Positions 22,677 to 31,340 of a DNA stretch of 64,000 nucleotides are shown piece by piece. This DNA comes from G965267335 sp965267335 (GTDB taxonomy: Bacteria; Bacteroidota; Bacteroidia; Cytophagales; JAAEPT01). Under the pieces are notes generated by a model, which did not search any database, was not told the origin of the DNA, and saw only the letters and a program-made list of their open reading frames with translations. The stretch's first letter is position 1. The number at the start of each line of letters is the position of its first letter. The position numbers and the translations under genes were made by a program. The stretch lies in NCBI GenBank assembly GCA_965267335.1, contig OZ253953.1, forward strand, positions 3,596,001 to 3,660,000, written 5' to 3'.

Positions 22677-24068
22677 ATGAAAAAAGACAAAAATTCACCT
22701 AACCAGGAATACGAGCGACAGCCAATACCCTCTGAAAAACAAAAGAGTTGGAAAAGCTTTCTCGGTATGTATGCGGGAGAACATGCGGCCGGTACAGAAT
22801 TTATGATTGGCCCACTTTTTCTTACCGCGGGCATTAGCGCATTTGATTTGATCATAGGCCTACTCCTTGGAAATGTACTAGCCATACTTAGTTGGAGGTT
22901 TCTTACGGCTGAAATTGCCGTAAAGCACCGACTCACTCTCTACTTCCAACTAGAAAAAATTTGCGGCAAAAAGCTGGTACTATTTTATAACATCGCTAAT
23001 GGGATTCTATTTTGTTTTTTAGCTGGTGCCATGGTCACCGTATCTGCTACAGCCGTAGGCGTCCCATTCGATATGGAGATGCCCAAACTTAGCGACACAA
23101 TGCCCAACGGGCTAACCTGGATCATAATTGTATTGATCATTGGCATTATTATATCTCTAATTGCCGCCAAGGGCTATGAAACCGTCTCCAAAGCAGCTAA
23201 CTGGATGTCTCCATTTATAGTACTGGCATTTATATTTTGTGGAATTGTTGCTATAAAACAACTCGAAGTAAAAAGCTTCAGTGATTTCTGGAATATATGG
23301 GGTACTGGCTCGACTCCCTTTCCCGGACAGATTAAATTCAGTTTCTGGCATGTAGTAATTTGGTCATGGACCTGCAACGGAGCTATGCACCTGGGAATGT
23401 CTGACTTGACAGTATTTCGTTACGCAAAAACCCCCAATGCGGGATGGTCAACAGCTGCAGGAATGTATGTCGGACACTATATGGCTTGGATTTCTGCTGC
23501 GTTGCTGTATGCCGTTTATTTAAAGACTCCCGAAGCCCAACTCTTTCTTAGCAGCGGTGAAGCGCCTCCAATTGCCCCCGGGCCACTAGCTTATAATACC
23601 ATAGGAATATTCGGTATTATTGCTGTCGTACTTGCCGGCTGGACTACGGCTAACCCAACAATTTATCGGGCAGGCTTGGCATTCCAATCATTAGTCCCTA
23701 AGGTCAAAACTTCATTAGTAACATTTGTCACCGGCCTGATTGCCACAATCGCTGGATTATTTCCTGCTTTTGCGATGAAACTATTAGAGTTTGTCGCGTT
23801 GTATGGATTTATCCTGGCCCCCTTTGGTGCCATCATTGTGTTCGACCACTTCATTACAAAAAGAGTTGGTCTCACTCAAAATTATGCTGCTGTAAAAAAA
23901 TTATCGTTCAACCCTTCCGTATTTATGGCCTGGTTGATCAGTTTTGGAGGTTTCTACTTACTATCACTCCAAATGGATTTCTTTCTTCCGTTCCTGATAG
24001 TCCCCTCCTGGCTTGTCTGCGGAACGCTTTATATCATATTCAGCAAACTTCAACAACAAAAGTCATGA
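22677..24068 (+). CDS. NCS1-type permease, candidate rhamnose (or lactate) transporter (463 aa)
   Basis: About 12 membrane segments are visible, such as IIVLIIGIIISLIAAKGYE and FIVLAFIFCGIVAI. The first segment contains AGEHAAGTEFMIGPLF and a later one WSWTCNGAMHLGMSD, resembling the substrate-binding signatures of the purine/cytosine (NCS1) permease family. It is the last large gene of the rhamnose operon, 4 bp after lldD. NCS1 proteins usually carry nucleobases, hydantoins or thiamine, so a place in a sugar operon is unusual; transport of L-rhamnose or an acid intermediate is inference. No other rhamnose transporter (RhaT/RhaSTP) lies here. Confidence 0.8.
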   Translation: MKKDKNSPNQEYERQPIPSEKQKSWKSFLGMYAGEHAAGTEFMIGPLFLTAGISAFDLIIGLLLGNVLAILSWRFLTAEIAVKHRLTLYFQLEKICGKKLVLFYNIANGILFCFLAGAMVTVSATAVGVPFDMEMPKLSDTMPNGLTWIIIVLIIGIIISLIAAKGYETVSKAANWMSPFIVLAFIFCGIVAIKQLEVKSFSDFWNIWGTGSTPFPGQIKFSFWHVVIWSWTCNGAMHLGMSDLTVFRYAKTPNAGWSTAAGMYVGHYMAWISAALLYAVYLKTPEAQLFLSSGEAPPIAPGPLAYNTIGIFGIIAVVLAGWTTANPTIYRAGLAFQSLVPKVKTSLVTFVTGLIATIAGLFPAFAMKLLEFVALYGFILAPFGAIIVFDHFITKRVGLTQNYAAVKKLSFNPSVFMAWLISFGGFYLLSLQMDFFLPFLIVPSWLVCGTLYIIFSKLQQQKS

Positions 24069-24142
24069 TTACTTTGAAAACGGCAACGATCTTATTCAGC
24101 ATAGCTTTTAACATAGTTTTATTCGCTTTGTTAATCAGCTAG
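24065..24142 (+). CDS. 25-aa single-pass membrane small ORF overlapping permease stop
   Basis: ATG 24065 overlaps the permease TGA by 4 bases (ATGA), the usual mark of translational coupling. It encodes MITLKTATILFSIAFNIVLF followed by ALLIS and a stop: a Lys followed by an unbroken hydrophobic stretch of about 20 residues, as in small bacterial membrane proteins that associate with transporters. It is too short for similarity searches by eye, so reality rests on the overlap and composition. Confidence 0.45.
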   Translation: MITLKTATILFSIAFNIVLFALLIS

Positions 24143-24232
24143 CTAACTCATATCTAAGGAACTGACTATCTTGGCCAAACATAATGATCGGAGCATTTGT
24201 TAAATTGGCAGTAATCAATTGAAGCAAATATT

Positions 24233-24688
24233 ATGATACTAAGAGGTCTTATTTTCTTGGTTCTCAACTTCGGTGCTTTAGGAATCGGTGGACTTTTTAC
24301 CGGGCCCGGAGTTTCTTCAAACTGGTATCAGGAACTAAACAAAGCCCCTTGGACACCTCCTGGGTGGGTATTTGGTGCCGCCTGGACGTTCATCATGCTG
24401 TGCTTGACAGTATTTATGACCTATGCATGGACAAAAGTCAATGATAAAAAACTTTTGGGATCATTGTTTGCTGTTCAATGGGTTTTGAACATAATCTGGA
24501 ACCCCATTTTCTTTCATTACCAACATATATTGATTGGGCTGGTCGTAATTGCTTCACTTACGCTATTGCTTGGGGCAAAACTTATCATCTACCGAAAACT
24601 GAAGAAATGGTCATTATTTCTACTCCCATACGTGATTTGGCTTTTGTTGGCCACTTCTCTCAATGCCTATATTTTCATAGAAAACTAA
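24233..24688 (+). CDS. tspO: TspO/MBR family protein (151 aa)
   Basis: Small five-helix membrane protein of the translocator/benzodiazepine-receptor family, which binds porphyrins and cholesterol-like ligands. The diagnostic NKAPWTPPGWVFGAAWT (about residues 34-50) and the helix WNIIWNPIFF-like segment (VLNIIWNPIFFHYQ) are present, ending in YVIWLLLATSLNAYIF. Length is typical. It lies 90 bp after the rhamnose operon, so it may have its own promoter. In bacteria TspO is linked to tetrapyrrole and oxidative-stress responses, which fits the katG gene opposite it. Confidence 0.9.
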   Translation: MILRGLIFLVLNFGALGIGGLFTGPGVSSNWYQELNKAPWTPPGWVFGAAWTFIMLCLTVFMTYAWTKVNDKKLLGSLFAVQWVLNIIWNPIFFHYQHILIGLVVIASLTLLLGAKLIIYRKLKKWSLFLLPYVIWLLLATSLNAYIFIEN

Positions 24689-24691
24689 ATT

Positions 24692-24717
24692 AAAAAGGGC
24701 AGCTTCTGCCACCCTTT
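24692..24717 (-). terminator. Terminator of katG (may act in both directions)
   Basis: On the minus strand a GGGTGGCAG/CTGCCC stem is followed by TTTTTAATTT, a proper intrinsic terminator 25 bp after the katG stop. The plus-strand side follows the tspO stop directly, so it may insulate both convergent genes. Confidence 0.75.
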
Positions 24718-24741
24718 CTGAACTGCTCTATTCAATTGATA

Positions 24742-26973
24742 TTACTTCAGATCAAACCGGTCCAGGTTCATTACCTTATCCCAGGCCGCAATAAAATCCT
24801 TCACGAACTTTTGTTGTGCATCCTTGTAACCATATACTTCAGCTAATGCCCGTAGTTCTGAGTTAGACCCAAAAATCAAATCTACCCTTGTGCCTTTCCA
24901 TTTAACTTGGCCTGTTTTTCTATCCCTTCCTTCAAACTCTTTTTGTTCTTCGGAGGTAGCCTTCCAGGTAGTATTCAGGTCCAATAGATTGATAAAATAA
25001 TCGTTGGTTAACGTGCCAGGGTTTTCCGTGAATACGCCCAATTGCGAACCATCATAATTGGCATCAAGCACTCTAAGTCCTCCCAGGAGCACAGTCATTT
25101 CTGGAGCTGTTAGTGTTAGCAACTGAGCCCTATCGATGAGCATTTCTTCCGCAACCGCAGAATTCTTCGCGCGGTAGTAATTTCGAAATCCATCTGCGGC
25201 AGGCTCCAGTGCATCAAATGACTCCACATCGGTTTGTTCCTGAGTTGCATCGACACGACCAGGCGTGAACGGAACTTGTGCTTTCACACCAGCATCGCTA
25301 GCTGCTTTTTCAACTCCTGCACAACCGGCCAACACGATTAGATCTGCAATCGAAACCTGAACATTGCTATTTGAATTAAAGTCAGACTGTATCTTTTCCA
25401 GAGTCTCCAGCACTTTCTTCAACTGTGACGGGTTATTCACTTCCCATTCCTTTTGCGGTGAAAGCCGTAGGCGTCCTCCATTGGCTCCACCTCGTTTGTC
25501 TGATCCACGAAACGTAGAAGCAGAAGCCCAGGCTGTAGAAACCAATTCAGAAGTTGATAGACCGGATGAAAGAATTTTGCTTTTTAGTGCTTCAATATCA
25601 TTCGTACCAATTACTTTATTCTGAGGCTCTGGTAACGGATCCTGCCAGCTCAACACTTCTGATGGAACTTCAGGCCCCAGATACCTTGTAATCGGTCCCA
25701 TATCACGATGGGTCAGTTTATACCAGGCACGGGCAAAAGCATCCGCGAATTCATCCGGGTTTTCGTAGAAACGTCTTGATATCTTTTCGTAGTCCGGATC
25801 CATTCTTAAAGAAAGATCGGTGGTCAACATGAATGGTGCGTGTTTTTTCTGGGGGTCATGCGCATCAGGAATCAACCCTTCACCTTCATTGTTCTTGGGT
25901 TTCCACTGATAAGCTCCTGCCGGACTTTTTGTAAGCTCCCATTCGTATTCAAAAAGGTTTTCGAAAAAATTGTTACTCCATTGAGTTGGTGTCTTAGTCC
26001 ACGCTCCTTCCAATCCACTGGTAATGGTATCAGCACCTTTGCCTGTACCATAGTTATTTTTCCAACCCAAACCCTGTTCTTCAATAGTAGCAGCTGCTGG
26101 CTCCGCGCCAACATACTTAGCTGCATCAGCCGCACCATGGGTTTTACCAAAAGTATGTCCACCAGCGATCAGAGCAACTGTTTCCTCATCATTCATTGCC
26201 ATTCGACCAAATGTCTCTTTAATATCACGGGCTGCTTTTAGTGGGTCTGGCTCACCGTTCGGTCCTTCAGGATTCACATAGATTAACCCCATTTGTACCG
26301 CAGCCAATGGATTTTCAAGCTCGCGGTCTCCACTGTATCTCTTATCTCCAAGCCACTCTCCTTCCGATCCCCAATAAATATCTTCTTCAGGTTCCCAGAC
26401 ATCTTCCCTGCCACCGGCAAAACCAAAAGTCTTAAAACCCATTGATTCAAGTGCGCAATTACCTGCAAGAATCATAAGATCGGCCCAGGATATCTTATTA
26501 CCATATTTTTGTTTGATTGGCCAAAGCAATAACCTTGCTTTATCCAAATTGGCATTGTCAGGCCAACTATTCAATGGAGCAAATCGTTGTGTTCCAGCGC
26601 CAGCGCCTCCCCGGCCATCGGCAATTCGATATGTACCCGCACTATGCCAGGCCATCCGAATAAAAAATGGACCATAGTGCCCGTAATCAGCTGGCCACCA
26701 ATCCTGCGAATCTGTCATCAATTCAAATAAGTCATCCTTCAAAGCCTTATAATCCAATTGATTGAATTCTTCCTTGTAATCGAAGTCCTTATCCATCGGA
26801 TTGGAGAGCACCGAATTTTGCCTAAGAATACCTAAGTTCAGTTGATTTGGCCACCAGTCACGATTGCTTGTTCCGGTACCTGCGCTTTGCTTAACAGTAC
26901 CGCCTGTAAATGGACACTTGCCAGCGCCATTGGTACTGTAAGAAGATGTGGATTTTTGATTGTGATCTTCCAT
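24742..26973 (-). CDS. katG: Catalase-peroxidase KatG (743 aa)
   Basis: Bifunctional heme enzyme that decomposes hydrogen peroxide. Family hallmarks: KCPFTGG near the start, MAWHSAGTYR (distal Trp and His), GLIYVNPEGPNG (Tyr of the Met-Tyr-Trp adduct), and ALIAGGHTFGKTHGA (proximal heme His). The C-terminal half repeats the peroxidase fold without heme. Length is normal and no signal peptide is seen, so cytoplasmic. It is divergent from a dioxygenase gene at 27202. The OxyR gene 3.3 kb away is the likely regulator, though no OxyR box was resolved in the 228-bp upstream gap. Confidence 0.97.
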   Translation of the reverse strand: MEDHNQKSTSSYSTNGAGKCPFTGGTVKQSAGTGTSNRDWWPNQLNLGILRQNSVLSNPMDKDFDYKEEFNQLDYKALKDDLFELMTDSQDWWPADYGHYGPFFIRMAWHSAGTYRIADGRGGAGAGTQRFAPLNSWPDNANLDKARLLLWPIKQKYGNKISWADLMILAGNCALESMGFKTFGFAGGREDVWEPEEDIYWGSEGEWLGDKRYSGDRELENPLAAVQMGLIYVNPEGPNGEPDPLKAARDIKETFGRMAMNDEETVALIAGGHTFGKTHGAADAAKYVGAEPAAATIEEQGLGWKNNYGTGKGADTITSGLEGAWTKTPTQWSNNFFENLFEYEWELTKSPAGAYQWKPKNNEGEGLIPDAHDPQKKHAPFMLTTDLSLRMDPDYEKISRRFYENPDEFADAFARAWYKLTHRDMGPITRYLGPEVPSEVLSWQDPLPEPQNKVIGTNDIEALKSKILSSGLSTSELVSTAWASASTFRGSDKRGGANGGRLRLSPQKEWEVNNPSQLKKVLETLEKIQSDFNSNSNVQVSIADLIVLAGCAGVEKAASDAGVKAQVPFTPGRVDATQEQTDVESFDALEPAADGFRNYYRAKNSAVAEEMLIDRAQLLTLTAPEMTVLLGGLRVLDANYDGSQLGVFTENPGTLTNDYFINLLDLNTTWKATSEEQKEFEGRDRKTGQVKWKGTRVDLIFGSNSELRALAEVYGYKDAQQKFVKDFIAAWDKVMNLDRFDLK

Positions 26974-27201
26974 AATGAGGTTTGTTTTAGTTGATTCAGG
27001 TCCAATATATTATTTCCTTTTCACTTATTTTCATCGAAAGTATTTATAGAGATATAAGTAAAATTTATATGATGATTTGTTCACCATTTCGGGGTTAATT
27101 AAGGACATTCATCAAGTTTATCACCCTAATGAATCAGTTCCCGGAACCAACTAGGTGTTTAAACACGTTTACTATATTAGTACAAGTAAAATAATTCCAT
27201 T

Positions 27202-28104
27202 ATGGATCGTAAGGAATTTATAAGATCAATATTAGCACTGACAGCCATGGGCACACTGACTAGTTTTAAAAAGATAACGGACAACCTTCCTCAACAGGAA
27301 AAACTAATGCCTGTCCTCTTTACTTCTCACGGGAACCCGTTTGATATCACAAAATCAAGGGATGAACGGCCATTCTGGAATAAGCTCTACGAGCTTGGCA
27401 AAAAACTAAAGGCCAACTACGAAGTAAAAGCTGCATTAGTCGTATCAGCACACTGGTGCACCAAGGGCACTATGGTGAATGTATCACCTGATCAAAAACA
27501 AATCTTCGACTACTATGGCTTTCCGGAAGAATATTACAATGTAGAGTACACTGCCAAGGGCGCACCGGAAATCGCCAAAGAAGTGCATAAAATCATTCCT
27601 TCGGTGAGTGAAACCACCGATTGGGGTCTTGATCACGGAGCCTGGCCCATGCTGATGCATTTATTTCCTGATTCCAGTATTCCCGTTTTTCAAATGAGTA
27701 TCTATTATAATGCCAAGCCGGAGTACCATTATAGTCTGGGACAACAGTTAAAAGAACTAAGAAAAAAAGGAGTATTAATAATAGGAAGTGGATCGCTGAT
27801 TCACAACCTTAAGTTAGTCGGACAAAAAATGTCTAAAGGCGACATGACCCCATTTGGCTGGGAGGCCGAGTACGATGCATGGATCAAAAAACAAATCGAT
27901 GAGCGCAATTTCCAAAACATAATCAATTACGAGTCTAGTCATAAACTAGGTAAACTGGCTGCCCCCACTCCGGATCACTATGTCCCTGTACTATACAGCT
28001 TAGGACTGATGAACAAAGATGAACAACTCAAATATTTTTATGAAGAGGGCTCGAACCTACCGGCCTTTAGCGAACGAAGCTTTATGATTGGTAACGATGT
28101 ATAG
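27202..28104 (+). CDS. ygiD: DODA/YgiD-type extradiol dioxygenase (300 aa)
   Basis: LigB-superfamily protein related to 4,5-DOPA-extradiol dioxygenase. Visible metal-site regions are FTSHGNPFD, VVSAHWCTKG, GLDHGAWPMLMHLFP (His and Asp residues) and GSGSLIHNL, with TPDHYVPVLYSLG near the end. These are the zinc/iron ligands of the family. The first ~20 residues (FIRSILALTAMGTLTSF) are hydrophobic and look like a signal or anchor. It ends with an 8-bp overlap onto the FrnE-like gene, suggesting co-translation. The natural substrate in bacteria is not settled. Confidence 0.87.
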   Translation: MDRKEFIRSILALTAMGTLTSFKKITDNLPQQEKLMPVLFTSHGNPFDITKSRDERPFWNKLYELGKKLKANYEVKAALVVSAHWCTKGTMVNVSPDQKQIFDYYGFPEEYYNVEYTAKGAPEIAKEVHKIIPSVSETTDWGLDHGAWPMLMHLFPDSSIPVFQMSIYYNAKPEYHYSLGQQLKELRKKGVLIIGSGSLIHNLKLVGQKMSKGDMTPFGWEAEYDAWIKKQIDERNFQNIINYESSHKLGKLAAPTPDHYVPVLYSLGLMNKDEQLKYFYEEGSNLPAFSERSFMIGNDV

Positions 28105-28918
28105 AACAAAAATAATTAGGCAGGTGTTAATCACATGGTTGATTAGTAGTTCAATATTCTCCTGCGCACAAAATACGGATAACAAAATGGAAAATAAGTC
28201 AGACCTGAAAATGAAAGTTGAAATTTGGAGCGACATTGTATGTCCCTGGTGCTATATAGGCAAGAGAAGGTTCGAAGAAGCACTTTCGAAGTTTGAAGGT
28301 GCAGAATTTATTGAAGTGGAATATAAAAGTTATCAGCTCTCGCCAGATACCAAGACTGATACATCCATCAATATCTACGAGTATTTGGCCCAGAAGAAAG
28401 GAATAGACCTTGATCAGTCCGAGGCCATGCACGAACATGTTACAGCCATCGCTGAAAGTGTAGGACTTGACTATAATTTTGATAAAACGATTCCGATCAA
28501 TACACTGAAGGCTCATTGTATGTTACACTTTGCAAAGAAAGACGGCAAACAATTAATCACTAAAGAAAGGTTGATGAAAGCTTACTTTACTGAGGGGAAA
28601 AACCTGGATGATATCAACACTCTCATTGAGCTTGGGCTTGAGTTAAATCTGGATACAGTCGCCTTAAAAACTTCGCTGGAATCAAAGCAGTATGAAGAAC
28701 TTGTAAAAAAAGACATTATGGATGCTTACCAACTTGGTGTTCGCGGTGTCCCATTTTTTGTATTTGACCGTAAATACGGAGTATCAGGTGCTCAGGAATC
28801 AGAAGCATTCCTCCAAACCTTACAAGAGTCTCTTATTGAGTGGAAGAAAAATAATCCTGAAGCTAAGCTTGAGGTCATCAATGGAAAGATTTGTACTCCT
28901 GATGGTAAGTGCGAGTAA
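28097..28918 (+). CDS. DsbA/FrnE-like oxidoreductase lipoprotein (273 aa)
   Basis: Start ATG 28097 overlaps the previous stop; an upstream TTG (28088) is less likely. The N-terminus ends in SSSIFSCAQN, a lipobox, so the protein should be exported. The catalytic motif SDIVCPWCYIGKRRFEEAL has CPWC, typical of the FrnE/2-hydroxychromene-2-carboxylate isomerase branch of the DsbA fold. VRGVPFFVFDRKYGVSGAQ gives the cis-Pro and the family's C-terminal signature. FrnE proteins are usually cytoplasmic, so a lipoprotein signal is unusual. It may protect or isomerise thiols in the envelope. Neighbours are linked to oxidative stress. Confidence 0.87.
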   Translation: MYRTKIIRQVLITWLISSSIFSCAQNTDNKMENKSDLKMKVEIWSDIVCPWCYIGKRRFEEALSKFEGAEFIEVEYKSYQLSPDTKTDTSINIYEYLAQKKGIDLDQSEAMHEHVTAIAESVGLDYNFDKTIPINTLKAHCMLHFAKKDGKQLITKERLMKAYFTEGKNLDDINTLIELGLELNLDTVALKTSLESKQYEELVKKDIMDAYQLGVRGVPFFVFDRKYGVSGAQESEAFLQTLQESLIEWKKNNPEAKLEVINGKICTPDGKCE

Positions 28919-29005
28919 GCTCTCGGGGAAAGCTCCTCTATCCTTTTCTACTCATTCGGTTATTTCATATATTCCATTTCAGTTAGTAACTAATCAAATT
29001 CCACA

Positions 29006-29242
29006 ATGAAAACAATGACGTGTAAACAACTGGGAGGAGCTTGTGATGAAAAATTTTCAGCAAACACCTTTGAAGAAATGTCAGCAATGGCCCAAAAGCA
29101 TGGAATGGAAATGTTTCAAAAAGGAGACCAGGCCCATTTAGCTGCAATTCAGGAAGTACAAAAACTGATGCAGGACCCAGAAGCCATGTCCAAATGGATG
29201 GACGAAAAAAGAAAGGAGTTTGATGCCTTACCTGATGATTAA
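29006..29242 (+). CDS. DUF1059-like small protein (78 aa)
   Basis: The product begins MKTMTCKQLGGACDEKFSAN and continues TFEEMSAMAQKHGMEMF. The T-C-K-x-L-G-x-x-C-D start and the H-x-x-E/M helix are the DUF1059 pattern; these are small cytosolic proteins, often with two Cys, of unknown function. The region after residue 40 is mostly helical and acidic. It lies 87 bp after the FrnE-like gene and 60 bp before the next ORF, so it may share a transcript with oxidative-stress neighbours. The family call is from the N-terminal motif. Confidence 0.78.
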   Translation: MKTMTCKQLGGACDEKFSANTFEEMSAMAQKHGMEMFQKGDQAHLAAIQEVQKLMQDPEAMSKWMDEKRKEFDALPDD

Positions 29243-29302
29243 TACTTTGTGAATCAGCTTGATATATAAGAGACTAAACAACGGAACTAACATTACAAAC
29301 AA

Positions 29303-29677
29303 GTGGAAAGCGTCCAATTTTCAGACATCTTTGAGAGCGACTCTGAAGCAGAAAAGCTCGGATTGAAACTCCGCAGCTATGTGTTGGATGTTTTCCCCAA
29401 TGCTGAAGAATCAATCTACGGTGGCAGTAAGGTCAAGCTCGCTCTTTACAGCATTGGAAATAAAAAGAATGTGATTTGTGGGATTCAACAAGCCAAAAAC
29501 GACTCCTGTTTGCTCTACGTACATCACATTGACAGCCTCACTCATGATCGACTCAAATTTACCGGTAAAGGTAAAAACGCCAAAAGTATCAGGTTCCACG
29601 ATCAAAAAGATGTGTTGAGGGATGACATTCTTTGGTTGCTTCGGGAAATCAAAGAAGCGGCTCCGTTCATGAACTAA
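29303..29677 (+). CDS. DUF1801-domain protein (124 aa)
   Basis: The start is GTG 29303, giving MESVQFSDIFESDSEAEKL. PNAEESIYGGSKVKLALY and CGIQQAKNDSCLLYVHHID are the DUF1801 core (beta strand, E-x-x-x-Y/G turn), followed by LKFTGKGKNAKSIRF and a C-terminal helix. This is a small YdhG-like fold; function unknown, possibly a metal or heme-related binding protein in some family members. It is the second DUF1801 gene of the window (the other is cut by the left end). It is convergent with the dps gene. Confidence 0.8.
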   Translation: MESVQFSDIFESDSEAEKLGLKLRSYVLDVFPNAEESIYGGSKVKLALYSIGNKKNVICGIQQAKNDSCLLYVHHIDSLTHDRLKFTGKGKNAKSIRFHDQKDVLRDDILWLLREIKEAAPFMN

Positions 29678-29712
29678 GAGTCCGAATTTATTCTACCCTA
29701 AAGCTTATTGGC

Positions 29713-30177
29713 TTACGCGAGAAACGCATTATACATCCACACCAGTTTTTCCTGCTCCCGGATCTAGTCGCTCATCAAAGCATTTGTCCCTTCATCATCA
29801 GCTTCTCCGCTCAGCTCCAATAGCACTCGCTGCTTTACCAACAAAACCTCGAAACTACGCAATATAGACTCGACAGTCCCTTTGGCATCACTAACCTCAG
29901 TTACCTCTTTGATCTCCGATTGACCAATATAATCACTATATGAATGTGTTGGGGTCACCCCAAGCGTTAAAACTCTTTCTGCAATCTCATCGACTTTCAG
30001 TAGTAAATCATTGTACAGCTCTTCAAATTTTACGTGCAACTCAAAGAATTTCTCTCCTTTGATATTCCAGTGAAATCCACGAACATTCATGTAAAAAATC
30101 TGATAGTTGCTTAAAAGGTCATTCAACCCCACCGCAAGTTCTTTTGCTTTAATTTTTTCTAATCCAATTTGATTCAT
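29713..30177 (-). pseudogene. dps: dps, interrupted by an in-frame TAG near the C-terminus
   Basis: Ferritin-like mini-ferritin that stores iron and protects DNA. MNVRGFHWNIKGEKFFELH holds the ferroxidase His, and FEELYNDLLLKVDEIAERV (D, E ligands) and VTPTHSYSDYIGQSEI complete a normal Dps fold. After EGTNALMSD comes TAG at 29764-29766 (minus strand), at the place where Dps proteins carry Tyr. Reading through gives IREQEKLVWMYNAFLA and a TAA at 29713-29715, so the intended protein is 154 aa. The loss is one base (TAT/TAC to TAG). It could be a true nonsense mutation, a sequencing error, or a readthrough stop. The truncated 137-aa form keeps the ferroxidase residues but loses the last helix, which would affect the dodecamer. 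Confidence 0.85.
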
Positions 30178-30326
30178 GTCTACAATTTTAAGGTTATTGA
30201 TTATGTTGAATGTCGAAGCTCTTTGCTCTACTACTGCTCCGGTTCAATATACATTTTTTTCAATATCCTGATTGTACACCAATAAATCAAATTGATATTT
30301 TTTATATTAGTATAAATTAAATCTAT

Positions 30327-31247
30327 ATGACTATTCAGCAATTAGAATATGTTGTCGCATTAGACAATTTCAGACATTTTGTAAAGGCAGCTGATCATTG
30401 TTATGTTACCCAGCCCACTTTGACCATGCAAATCAAAAAGTTGGAAGATGAAATTGGTGTAACAATCTTCGACAGATCAGTAAAACCCTTGAAACCTACT
30501 TCGTCCGGAGAGCAGGTTGTCATGAAAGCCCGTCAAATTCTAAGGGAAGTAAATCAATTGAGAGCTTTGGTTTTCTCTGAAACGGAACTTATAGATGGTG
30601 AGTTCAAGGTCGGCATCATTCCCACCGTATCTCCCTACCTCCTGCCCCTATTCCTACCCTCCTTTGTAGAAAACAATCCCGCAACCCGCTTGAAAATTAC
30701 TGAGATGCAAACAGATGAAATTATCCGGGACTTACATAAGGGTACTTTAGACATCGGCATACTTGCCACACCACTTGGAGATAAAAACTTGAGAGAGATT
30801 CCTCTCTACAACGAGCCTTTTCTGTTGTATCTACCAAAGAATCATGAGCTCAGAAAGGAAAAACAACTCACTCCCAATCTACTCAATCCACAAGAAATGC
30901 TCCTGCTGGAACAAGGGCATTGTTTTAGAGACCAGGCATTAAACATATGCAATCAAAATGAGCGAATTGCACAAAGAGGATTCGAATATGAAAGTGGATC
31001 ACTTGAGGCGCTCAAAGGACTGGTAAAAAATGGAATGGGCTATACTTTGGTTCCACAGTTATCGGTAACAGCCGCAGATGATTGCATGACATTTAGTAAC
31101 CCGCAACCAGCAAGGGAAATCAGCCTTGTTACCCACCATAGTTTTAGTCGAGAAGCTTTGATCGAAAGATTGCACAAAACCATTCAATCCGCAATACCAG
31201 AAAATCTTAACAAAGGCAAAAAATTCACCAAAGTCATTTGGAGATAA
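30327..31247 (+). CDS. oxyR: OxyR, hydrogen-peroxide-sensing LysR-family regulator (306 aa)
   Basis: N-terminal LysR-type HTH (FVKAADHCYVTQPTLTMQIK, LEDEIGVTIFDRS). The redox loop LLEQGHCFRDQALNIC has Cys199 and Cys208, the same numbering as E. coli OxyR, where they form the peroxide-sensing disulfide. GFEYESGSLEALKGLVKNGMG follows, as in OxyR. It is divergent from dps (149-bp gap), and katG lies 3.4 kb away on the same strand as dps, so a peroxide regulon is probable. It is one of the most secure assignments here. Confidence 0.95.
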   Translation: MTIQQLEYVVALDNFRHFVKAADHCYVTQPTLTMQIKKLEDEIGVTIFDRSVKPLKPTSSGEQVVMKARQILREVNQLRALVFSETELIDGEFKVGIIPTVSPYLLPLFLPSFVENNPATRLKITEMQTDEIIRDLHKGTLDIGILATPLGDKNLREIPLYNEPFLLYLPKNHELRKEKQLTPNLLNPQEMLLLEQGHCFRDQALNICNQNERIAQRGFEYESGSLEALKGLVKNGMGYTLVPQLSVTAADDCMTFSNPQPAREISLVTHHSFSREALIERLHKTIQSAIPENLNKGKKFTKVIWR

Positions 31248-31340
31248 TACGACAATTTAAGGTATTTTCAGTCTGATAAAATTTTGGTATAATTTTAGTG
31301 TGAGGCAAACCATATACGATATATAAGCGTTTAATTACTT

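Noticed and set aside
13198..24142. Classical susC/susD polysaccharide utilisation locus
   Set aside because: No TonB-dependent receptor or SusD-like lipoprotein occurs near either mannosidase, the xylanase, the GH3 gene or the rhamnose operon.
25364..26468. Several 60-130-codon ORFs on the plus strand opposite katG
   Set aside because: They are in the shadow of a well-conserved gene and show no start signals or family features.
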